A stretch of DNA of 64,000 bases from Ulva prolifera (lineage: Eukaryota > Chlorophyta > Ulvophyceae > Ulvales > Ulvaceae): NCBI GenBank assembly GCA_023078555.1, contig CM041204.1:4432430-4496429 (forward strand). Reading direction: 5' to 3'. This document shows positions 1-9,437 of this stretch, in pieces. Positions within the stretch are counted from its first letter, which is position 1. Each line of letters starts with the position of its first letter. The translations under genes were made by a program, and so were the position numbers. The notes below the pieces were generated by a model. The model ran no database searches, had not been told where the DNA came from, and was given only the letters and a program-made list of their open reading frames with translations.

Positions 1-775
1 TCAGTTGCCACAGCTAGCTATAGCGCTGTGCAGGGGACGTGTACAGTTCCTCGTGGTGCACAACGCATTCATCGTTTGCTGCTGCTGCGCTTACTGCTCA
101 AGATGTGCAAAGCCTCGTACTCGTGACGGATCTCGATCGCGAACAGTGCGCGGCGCTCCACAACGATCGATCGAATGGACCGTTGCATGCATGTGGTCGG
201 AGCCACGTCATCGGAATGCGCCACTGCAGCACTGTGTATCGAGACATCGCAGACTGTTGTAGCCGCAATTCGCGATGATTGGGCTGGAGAGCTTTTTGGA
301 TGGCCGCCTGTGCCGGACGAGGTGAGCTGAAAGAGGTGAGGCACGTTCAGATGACGCCTCCGACGTGTGGGGACGTGCCAAAACGTGCATAGCCGGGGGC
401 ACAGATGAGTACGCGTGTGTGCATGCATGCGTATGCGCCACTACACGCATGCGTGCGATGATCGCTGCAGCCATGGCGCGGGGTGCAGGCTGGCAGCTGC
501 GCGCAGGCGCGCTTGCCATATCGTATGCGGGCAAGAGGTCTTTAGCTGTGTCCCGCGACTCTGCAGGTGTTTGTAGCCGCCATATGTGCACTGCTATCGA
601 GCGCTGGCAATTGATGCCTTTGTCGGCAATCTCCAATCAGTGCCAGCAACACGCGAACTCGCGATTGGTTTTGTATATCCACTGCAGCGCTAGCTGAGAC
701 TGTGCCTGAATCACGTCCTTCTGCCGTGCATCAAACGCTGCGGTAGGTGCAAAATAGACAGGGTGAGCAGTCAAC

Positions 776-3700
776 ATGCTCTCCAAGTGGCTTGCAAGTC
801 TCATGCTCCTGGTGGCGCATATGGCCGTGGGGTTGTGCGATGAAGAAGAGTACGACCTGCTACTCCCTGTCGGTGCGCTGCTCTCCTGGGACAGAAACTG
901 GAGCGCTTGGGTCTGTAGCTAGCTTGCTTGAGCGCTGTAGATCTAGAGTAGCTCGAATTCCGCGGAGCTTATACCAGGCATATGGTGCCTCAGGCTGGGC
1001 CTGGAGGACCCGGTGCTACCGGACTGGCGCGGTTGCAGTGTTGCCGTGTGTGCTTGTTGCATCGGATGAGAGTCTTTTGTGATTTTCGTCTTCTCCCGTC
1101 CACTCTTCTGTAAAAACTGGTGCCTCAGGCTGTTCACGTCGCAATTGGCCATATGGTACAATGTTCCGGGTACGACGTGCGCGGTGTGCGCGACTGGCGG
1201 CCAGCACAGGTTTGCAGTGTATGCATCCATATCGACCGAGTGAGCATTTGTTATGAGCACAGGTTTACAGCGCACGGCGTCCTCATGTGCACATACGACC
1301 GCACCGCGCGGCATGACACACATGTTTACGCACGCACCCCCTAGCGCGAACGCATCCAAATATTTCAACGCATCACTGGGACCTCTTGCGAAACGGAAAT
1401 GTTCCCCCTGCTAGTCCGGCAGGATCGCGATCCTGACTTTCATCTCAGCGTCAAGCCTCCACAATGCCACGTGCGCTGCATGCAGACAGCGACAGCATCG
1501 CCCACTGCACGAATGCGCCTTGCGGTCTTTGCAGACGAGTGAATATACGCCCTTTCAATTGTGTATACGCCCGCTCGCGCGACGACAATGCAATTGCTGT
1601 TCTGGTGTAGCCAGCGCTGGCCACCACCCCATGGCTGCAGTGGCCACCGAGCCGCATGCGCACAGCAGACTTGCTCATCGAGGCCGATATCGATTTTCCT
1701 GACCACTGTCCCGGTGTCGCTAGACTGAGGAGTGGGCGCTGCTGTAGTCACCACGGTGTACACGGTGAGTGCGGTTGTTGTGTTCGTGTGTGTGTGAGTG
1801 TATGTTGATGTTGATGCGGATGAGATTCGGTTTCAGTGTATGTTTTCTCCCGTTCACTCTTTTGTAACCCCCACAGTGTACACTCGTGGCCGTGTGTGAC
1901 TCGGAGTGGCTGTTGATTCGGAACAGATCCTTTTGTTGTGTTTGCATGCCAAGTGTCTATGCCCGTTCACTCTTCTGTGACCACTGCCCCATGGCGGCTT
2001 GTAGCGCCATCCGTGACAGACATGATCATCGGACGACGGTCACTCGTCTGAAACGGCTGCAGCTCAGCACGTGTACCCATGCATGAGTGTGTCCAATTGA
2101 GTCACAGGCCTTCACAGCTGTGCCCAGGTCACATGTACAGGCCAGAGCGGCGGGCCCGACATGGAACACCCCTTGAAACCTTGCCATCTCGGCCACCTAT
2201 CGCTAGGCGCCATATCTCATGTCAGCCGTTGCCACCAGGCTGCTTGGCCGGCTCTGCCCAGCATGGCGTGCACACGAGATCGGTTCTAAGCAGAGTTGCA
2301 TAAATACGCGTATCTTTCGATTTCGATACGTCTAATACGCGTATTCCATTTCTAACGCACTTTATCAGCGTATGGTACGCGCGTACGTTTCGGACTTGAG
2401 CGTTTTGGAGAGCCTAGAACTATGCACTGTGGTGAACCCCTATCCACAAGGCCAAAGAACGTTTTGAACATCACTTGAATTGCACTGCTGTTGAGGAATA
2501 CACTTCTGCACTTGGTGGATGTATCACAATCACAAATTGCCAACATCCTGAAGATGTTTCGGATGTCTCTGAACAGGATTCTCAGAGTGATTGATGCTGC
2601 ATGTGGCCTGTGAATGGCCTCGTAAACATCACTCTGCACATGCCATAGCATGATGAACCTTAGTAACCTGATCATCTGATTGACTGCTAGTTCACTGTAC
2701 TGTTCTCTGCAATAGTGTTCCTAAGCACAGATGACATCGACCGTGGCGCTACCAAGTCTGGCCATCACCGGCGGAGGCAAGCCAGTGCTGTAGCCTATAC
2801 AGCGTACTTTTCAACCCCCCCTGATTGGAGCCAACATACCATACGCCTATTTTTGCTTATCGTACTTCATCACGAAACGTACTAATGAAACGCTGGTTCC
2901 AAGTGACTGCATGGCCTGCCAGTGTGCACGTGGTAAGGTGTATGTAACTCTGGATATACTTAGCCGCATCCTGGAGAGGACATCGAACACTCTGAATGGA
3001 CGGGACCACGTGCACGTGCCGAAGGGGTACCAATCTTGTGGTTGCAATTAATTGTGCCATGGGTGCCACGGCCGGCACATGTGCTGCAGCCCTGGCGTAT
3101 CCTGTTCCAAGTTTTGGACGAGAGGGGCTGCGTCGTACCACTGCAGGCGAGTAAGTCGGCCGCGATACTGCAGTATTAGTGTGTGGGTTGTCATGGGGCT
3201 CCAGGCTTGGGGGCTGCGCTCTCCTGCTCGGGTCGCTCGGCTGGCCAGTCTCGTCTTGCTCGGCTGTCTTGGGCATGCATGGGGGATGGTTTCGTGCGCG
3301 GCGGAGTTGGCTGTGTTTGTTGGCGCGTGCAGGTGGGGCTTCACGTGCTGGCAGGTGTGTGCGTTGACGCACAATTGGGGCGTTGCTGTTTCTGGGTGCG
3401 CCAGTGTGGGTGTGCTCGGTTCTGTATGCGCGGGGCGTCGCAGGGTCCCGTTGCTTCGTGCCAGGGTTGGGCGATTGCCTGTTCTGCGGGGGATGTCGAC
3501 TGTGGCTTGGGCGTGTTGTGCTGATTTAGCGACGCTGTTCTTGACCTGTTTGCCCCGGTCTGGCGGGCTGCCTCTTCGAGTATCGACGTGGTTCCAAAAT
3601 AATAACATGCATGAAAGCTGTGGCTTGGGAGTGCTGTGGTCCTGCCACTGTGCAGCATGCAGTGCCTGCGGTGCGCATATGCATGCTGCCCGCCGCCTCG

Positions 3701-6700
3701 TCCGCGTCCTTGCCGCACACGCGCATGCATATGGGTGTGGCTGCGGGGGGGCTGTGCTTGAGTGGCACGCCGGCCGATTAGGTCGGGCATGGTGTTGGGG
3801 GCGCCGCTGCTTCTCCAAGTGCAGAATCAACGCAGAATGTTGCAGATCGCGCTTGCTGTGGCTCGGGCGTGCGGTGTTGCAATTGGCTCCCTGGCACTGA
3901 GTCGCACGCTACTTTTGCAGTGCTACCTGTCTCCGGGCCCCAACTTGACCAGCATAACCTGCACGCACATGTGCTGCGTGTGGCTGGCTGCGTAGTGTGC
4001 GGTTCCCCTGGTTGTTGCTCGCGGTACTACCTGCCTTGCATACTTTGTCCTTGTAACACACGCACTCACGGTAGCGGTACATGCATGAGGGGCTCCTGTG
4101 TACCGCCAATCATGCATACCCTGCTTTACATATGACATAGTACCACATCAATCACGCCACAGGTTGAACAGTGCTGGTGCATCTGTCAAACCTGGGATTC
4201 AGGAATGTACGGCAAATATGCGTGGGTGCAGTGGCGTAGACGTTGCAGGGGCCCCCGTCGCAGCCGCACTTGCCAAGCAGACTGCGTGGGCCCCCGCGGC
4301 GGCGAGCTGCGGCACTCGCTTCATGCATATGTTCAAGGACACCGCAGGGTGGAAAGCGAGCCCCCCCCGGCAGCAGCGGCATGTGCGCCGGGCTGGCTAC
4401 CTCATGTGCTTGCATACGCAAGAGCCGCGCCCGCGCTTGCACTTTCTCGCACGTCGGGCCGGGGCCTCTGCTGGGGGGAATCTCTCGTGACAGCTTCTGC
4501 GCTGGACCGGTGAAACTGTCGCCTGCGTTCGAGCATGCTATCATCTAGGTCTCTCTTCCAAACGATGCTGATCAGTGGTGACGTGCAGGTGGCCCGAAGG
4601 AGATCGTCCCAGAGCGCGTCAAGCAAAGGCACCTCAAGACCGCTCTGGACTTCATGCTGTCTCTCGGTGGCCCTGTTTCCGGGAGGCTTACTCAGACGTT
4701 CATTCAGGGCATGATCCCGGCCATCCCCACTCAAGAGGAGGTCCCATGTGCGGCTCTTTGCATTGCTTGCTGTTCTGCTGCTGCAACCGAGCACCACGAG
4801 GTAATCTCCACCGCGGATAAGCAATGTCTGTGTGCCATCGAGTTCAGGCGTCTAATATTTAGGACAAGATTATCCCAGATAGCATTTATGAGGGGAGCCT
4901 GAGGTCACTCTTAACCTGCCTACTCTAGAATTGCAGCAGCGCTATGCGAAAACTTTACCTCCGCTTGTATATATATAGAATCACATCTTCACAACAAATC
5001 TGAGGCTTGCATGTTTGAACACATACGGTGAAAATGCAGATCTGGCGGCAAACGTTAGGGGCCAGATTGTCCCTCTGGGCTTGTACGACAACTTTGAGCG
5101 GTCGGTCGAGTACTTCTACATCATGCCCCGGATCATCCGCTTCCGCACGGCCATCGTCGGCAAAGTGAGCTGGTTCAACCTCCTCACCAGCCCCGACCCC
5201 GCTTCGGCGATCGTCGCCGACGGAGTCAAGCTCGAGCTGAGTGAAGCATTCGTTGACGGCAACACCGTGCGCCGCACCCACACGCCCTGCGCCCGCCTGC
5301 GCCTGCCTGCGCCCTGTACATGTGTACTGTATACAGTGCGGTGGGACGAGTCCACTGAAGAATATCACAACTGCATGCCAACAGTGGTGGACTTCTCTGC
5401 ATGCTTGCAGCGCAGCGCCATCTCTGACAAGGAGTAGGGGGGAAAGCGTGCGCTGTCCCTGTGGGCAGGGCGCCTGGGCCTGCCTGGTCGCGGCCCTCCG
5501 AGTCGTGGTGGCATGGACGTGTTTTGAGACTGCGGAGTCGATTGCCTCTGACTCATGTACCTGTGATGCGCCCTCCAGGGACCCTCAGGCGCAGTCGCGA
5601 CGCTCTCGTGTCCCATCTGGTCGTAGTTGACCGTGTGCGAGTGTGCGTTCTGTCCTTCCCTGGGGGTGACGAGGCCTGTTTGCGAGAGGCATGATATATC
5701 AGGAACAATTCATGCCAGCACATGAATCCTAGAGATTTGCCAGGCTCTGTGGCATGCGCCAGCTGCCATGCAGGTGTTTATGAGGCTGCACACCCCCACC
5801 GGCATGATTTACGGCGCGAACCGGAGCTTTGCGGGGCCGATCGAGGGGGAGCCGACGTTCAACTTTGCCGCAATCCTGTACATGGACCGCGACTCCAAGG
5901 TCTGCGGCTACAACATTCAGGTGCGTGATGGAGTGACCGTGGAATGGCCGTGCCAGGTGACGATGGAGAGCTCCGTTCGTGCTCATGTTGATACTGCTGA
6001 CCTTTTCCTCGGCAGCAAAGGTGCCAAGAGATCCTTTCCTGGGCAAGCTGACAAGCACACTTCACGCACCCAGGTGAGATCAGCGGCTATTCTCGTGGTG
6101 TTCAAATGCACGCTGGACATGCAGGCACCTCACTTTGGAGCGTTCAACCGGTTCATCGACCCGTTGCGCGACGGTGGCTTCCCGTCCCCGGAGGCGCTGG
6201 CCCTCGTGCCGGACTCCCCCTTCAAGCGCGCCTACCTGCCGAAGGAGGGCGTCACCACGTGGCTCGAGGAGATCTGCGACGTCGCGACCGGGGAGCTGTG
6301 CCTCCCAGTCGATGGCACAAAGTGCGCTTTGTTCTTGTTTGCATTGGTTTCCAAACACTGGTGAGAACTGCTTTGCGCTTTGCTATGATCATGACCCCTG
6401 CAACCACTACAAGAAACTTGACCTCCCCTAGAGTGCGTCTGGGGCGGTTTATAGAAGACGCTTGGGGCAGATCTGTGCCGTTGGGCGTTGCGCTTGGGGC
6501 ACATTAGGCCATGTATTGGGGCTAATGCTGGCCAAGGGCAAATGCTGTACGTGACCACAACTAGTTATCTACTTGTGCTGCTGTATCAGACAACTACAAC
6601 TACCACTTCGCCCATGCACTCTGTTGCCACATCTTCAGAAGATATGTTGTCATGGACCCAAATGCTACTGCCACCCCCACTACTGGTGGAATTGCTAGTA

Positions 6701-8438
6701 GTAGCACAATCACAGTCGATGCAGTGCTGACAATTGCCGGCGCTGTGCCGTTCGCATGCATGTGCCGTTCAAGGCCACAGGTGGCATGTGCACACGTTGC
6801 GCACACACAGCAGCTGTCTTGCCGCGCGGGTGTGATGGTATGTTCTGGCCAGAACACCCGGGTGTTGCTGGTTGCGTGGGTGCGCGGTTCCCCTGGTTGT
6901 TGCCCGCGGTGCTACCTGCCTTGCTTGCTTCGTCCTTGTAACACACAGCAGCTGTCTCGCGCCTCCCGCTACAGCCGGTGAAGCAGCATACAGCTGCAGC
7001 TGCCGCAGGATACGTTTGACGCAGCGTTTTGTCTTGTGGCGCTGCGGGTCATATTGTCGATCATCTAAACTTCGTTGACAGTTTGAAAACCTGTGCCGCG
7101 TGAGACTACGCTGTGGCGTTCAGGCCGGACTGCCCTGACTGGACAGCATGTGGTACCGTAAGAGAACTACACATGTACTGAGTGACGTGCGCACGGCACT
7201 AATCAAGGCAGGATCCCCGGTGCCGGGTGGCCTGCCATGATGATGATGCCTAGGTGTCACACGCGTGACACCTAGGCAGGCACCTGTATGCGGGTGTAAT
7301 GTCTTGCGTGCTAAGCAATACGCTGGCCGTGTCGCCCGACACACGTAATGTAACATTGTCCACCGCTCGCATCATGATGCAGGTACTATGCTGACAAGGC
7401 AGACTGCATGGAGAAGCTCGGCCAGAAGCGCATCGGAGGCTACGACGACATCGACGGCGACACCCTCACTTGCCGGGCGCTGCACCGCCTGCTGGTGCCG
7501 ACGCGGCCAGAGGGGCACTGCAAGCACCTCGCTCCCGACCTCTCGGAGGAGGAGGGCGGCGTCTGCATCGACCGCCTCAGCGAGGTGTACAACAAGCGCA
7601 CCCCAACGTGCGGCCCTCCCCCACAAAACTGATCGTGATCCCGAAGTTCTGATGACACTGATGGCGGTGCTCCTTACATGTAATCGGCAGTGTAGCTGTA
7701 CATGTATGTAGTTGCAGCTTACAAAACAGCGGTCGGCAGAAGACAAACACCAAAACCGAATCTCATCCGAATCAACAGCAACACAAATGATCACACTACA
7801 ACCACAGCCACACCTCGGTGCAGCTGTACATGTATATAGCTGCAGCTGTGTATGCGTGTGCTAGCTATAGTGGCTGCCAGTGTTGTATTCAACCAAGTTG
7901 AATGAGGCATGTGTGAGATAGGACCCCGCGAAGTGCGTAGCATCCTTATATTTTACCTCGGTAGATGCAAGGGTGCACATGTACATGCCTGCACTGCTGG
8001 GTGGCTGAGAAAGCGCATGAGAAGTTGTATGAGATTGAGAGGCGACCTGTGGGACACGCATGGCCGTGTGGCAGCTGCAGCATCAAGGACCCACACAAGC
8101 ACTCACGTGTCCCTGCGTGGTTTCTTGGTGTGCGTAGATGAGGATGTTGACAATTGAATGTAGATAGTTGTGTTGACAAACCCGATGCGTGGTGCTGCAG
8201 GTTCCAGTGCGGCTATGATGACGTTGGATACACAAACCCCATTGCTCCGGGAGGCATGGCGTATGTTAGTGGCGGCTACCCCGACACAGTCGCCGACTTC
8301 GCAACCACGGAGCCGGTCACTGTGCCTGGCCCGGTGTGCAAGGCGTCAGAGGCTGTGCGGAGGGAGGCCGGCAGCAGGCGCCGCACGTCCAGGTCCCGCT
8401 GGGGCAAGGCTTCTGGACCGGGAACACATGTACAATGA
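776..8438 (+). CDS. Unrecognised, probably secreted multi-exon protein, paralogue A
   Basis: I do not recognise this family. The first exon (776-910) starts at an ATG and encodes a 20-residue hydrophobic signal peptide (MLSKWLASLMLLVAHMAVGL) followed by acidic CDEEEYD. Later exons are about 4589-4800, 5040-5266, 5774-5920, 6074-6321, 7383-7607 and 8201-8438. The last two junctions have matching phases, for example AA|G across 6321/7383 and AC|G across 7607/8201. Recognisable blocks are TFIQGMIPAIP, YIMPRIIRFRTAIVGKVSWF, TPTGMIYGANRSFAGP, RYIDP-like FNRFIDPLRDGGFP, a Cys-rich block (DTLTCRALHRLLVP...GHCKHLAP...GGVCID) and FQCGYDDVGY...YVSGGYP. The phase of the 4589 exon implies a missing exon or another donor between exons 1 and 2. 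After PGPVC the C-terminus departs from paralogues B and C. The signal peptide and paired cysteines suggest an extracellular or vesicular protein; that is inference. Confidence 0.7.
1756..1883 (+). repeat. Intron-like insert with 8-bp direct repeats, present only in copy A
   Basis: Copy A holds a 120-bp period bounded by direct repeats GTGTACAC at 1756-1763 and 1876-1883. The insert starts GGTGAGTGCGG and ends CCCCACAG, so it looks like an intron with a good donor and acceptor. The matching place in copy B (around 10415) lacks it, although a few flanking bases also differ. Part of the insert (GATGAGATTCGGTTT and neighbours) reappears inverted at about 7740-7800 in the last intron of A. The target lies in what I read as an intron, so no coding effect is implied. 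Confidence 0.45.
2302..2852. mobile_element. Candidate 551-bp MITE-like element in copy A
   Basis: The stretch opens with AAATACGCGTAT. It closes with the inverted form carrying one mismatch in this copy; copy B has the perfect inverted form. Near the left end an additional AATACGCGTATT palindrome occurs, and the ends carry further TACG/CGTA-rich sequence. Target-site duplication is not convincing (TTGCAT against TTGCTT). There is no recognised transposase, although a 107-codon minus-strand frame fills the middle. It is present in both tandem copies, so it predates the duplication. It could also be just an AT/CG-rich island with fortuitous inverted ends. Confidence 0.35.
2940..3032 (-). mobile_element. 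Old SINE 3' fragment in copy A
   Basis: The minus strand reads GGTACCCCTTCGGCACGTGC, GTGGTCCCGTCCATTCAGAG, then TATATCCAGAGTTACATAC, matching the SINE body and the older-subfamily tail. An identical fragment lies in copy B, so it predates the tandem duplication. Confidence 0.6.
3960..4065 (+). repeat. Unclassified interspersed repeat, 3' end TTTGTCCTTGTAACACAC (copy A, first)
   Basis: It shares with 6863-6950 the string GCGGTTCCCCTGGTTGTTGC, then a CTACCTGCCTTGC block and the ending GTCCTTGTAACACAC. Similar but older 3' ends occur at about 29380-29475, 35985-36060, 53090-53160 and, inverted, at about 39778-39835. The shared 3' end with variable 5' extension is the pattern of a retroposed element. 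I cannot classify it. The duplicate in copy B is at about 12534-12639. Confidence 0.5.
6863..6950 (+). repeat. Unclassified interspersed repeat (copy A, second)
   Basis: Same family as 3960-4065: GGTTGCGTGGGTGCGCGGTT, CCCCTGGTTGTTGCCCGCGG, TGCTACCTGCCTTGC, CGTCCTTGTAACACAC. It lies in the intron between 6321 and 7383. The counterpart in copy B is at about 15545-15635, with TGTAAAACAC at its end. Confidence 0.5.
7247..7278. repeat. Perfect 14-bp inverted repeat (cruciform) in copy A
   Basis: TGCCTAGGTGTCAC and its exact complement flank a 4-nt centre ACGC. In copy B (around 15931-15967) the outer part of the left arm is replaced by AATTGGCTTGCA, leaving only nine paired bases on each side. 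It lies in the intron before the Cys-rich exon. Confidence 0.7.
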
Positions 8439-9437
8439 GAAGAACGAACCCGGTGTTTGCTTTAGTTGCATATCGTATGTATGTGCCGGCTTACAAGCGT
8501 CGTGCAGAGCATGCTGCTGTTCGCATGCTGTCCAGAGTTGTGGTCGGATTTACAGGGGACACTAGAGCATGTAAATGCTTTGCTAGTGGAGGGATATATA
8601 TGTGGTACCGAAATCGAGTCAAGACAGTCAGTTGCCACAGCTAGCTATAGCGCTGTGCAGGGGACGTGTACAGTTCCTCGAGGAGCTCGTGGTGCACAAC
8701 GCATTCATCGTTTGCTGCTGCTGCGCTTACTGCTCAAGATGTGCAAAGCCTCGTACTCGTGACGGATCTCGATCGCGAACAGTGCGCGGCGCTCCACAAC
8801 GATCGATCGAATGGACCGTTGCATGCATGTGGTCGGAGCCACGTCATCGGAATGCGCCACTGCAGCACTGTGTATCGAGACATCGCAGACTGTTGTAGCC
8901 GCAATTCGCGATGATTGGGCTGGAGAGCTTTTTGGATGGCCGCCTGTGCCGGACGAGGTGAGCTGAAAGAGGTGAGGCACGTTCAGATGACGCCTCCGAC
9001 GTGTGGGGACGTGCCAAAACGTGCATAGCCGGGGGCACAGATGAGTACGCGTGTGTGCATGCATGCGTATGCGCCACTACACGCATGCGTGCGATGATCG
9101 CTGCAGCCATGGCGCGGGGTGCAGGCTGGCAGCTGCGCGCAGGCGCGCTTGCCATATCGTATGCGGGCAAGAGGTCTTTAGCTGTGTCCCGCGACTCTGC
9201 AGGTGTTTGTAGCCGCCATATGTGCACTGCTATCGAGCGCTGGCAATTGATGCCTTTGTCGGCAATCTCCAATCAGTGCCAGCAACACGCGAACTCGCGA
9301 TTGATTTTTGTAAATCTGTTGTAAATAGTATTTTGTATATCCACTGCAGCGCTAGCTGAGACTGTGCCTGAATCACGTCCTTCTGCCGTGAATCAAACGC
9401 TGCGGTAGGTGCAAAATAGACAGGGTGAGCAGTCAAC

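Larger units (their letters stand above)
1..8628 (+). repeat. Tandem duplication unit, copy A (left end outside the window)
   Basis: The first bases of the window recur at 8629 and stay colinear with it as far as about 7.6 kb (matching about 16.3 kb). Exons and introns match almost base for base, apart from small indels and a few larger insertions. Identity falls away only in the last intron (after 7607 in A, after 16294 in B), and the final exons match again. The junction at 8628/8629 has no obvious spacer. The copy starts inside the 5' flank of its gene, so its true left edge is not in the window. Intron conservation this high implies a recent duplication or ongoing gene conversion. An assembly artefact is unlikely, because the two copies differ by a SINE, by roughly 100-bp inserts and by many point changes. 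Confidence 0.93.

Noticed and set aside
415-470. Alternating purine-pyrimidine CGTGTGTGCATGCATGC-type tract as a regulatory element
   Set aside because: Such TGCATGC-rich tracts occur throughout both tandem copies and elsewhere, so the tract is compositional and cannot be tied to a promoter.
3052-3900. 282-codon plus-strand frame and its 260-codon antisense partner in copies A and B
   Set aside because: The GT-rich strand gives Val/Gly/Cys/Leu-rich and the other strand Pro/His/Thr-rich translations. The copy B frames are broken differently, as expected of intron DNA and not of a gene.
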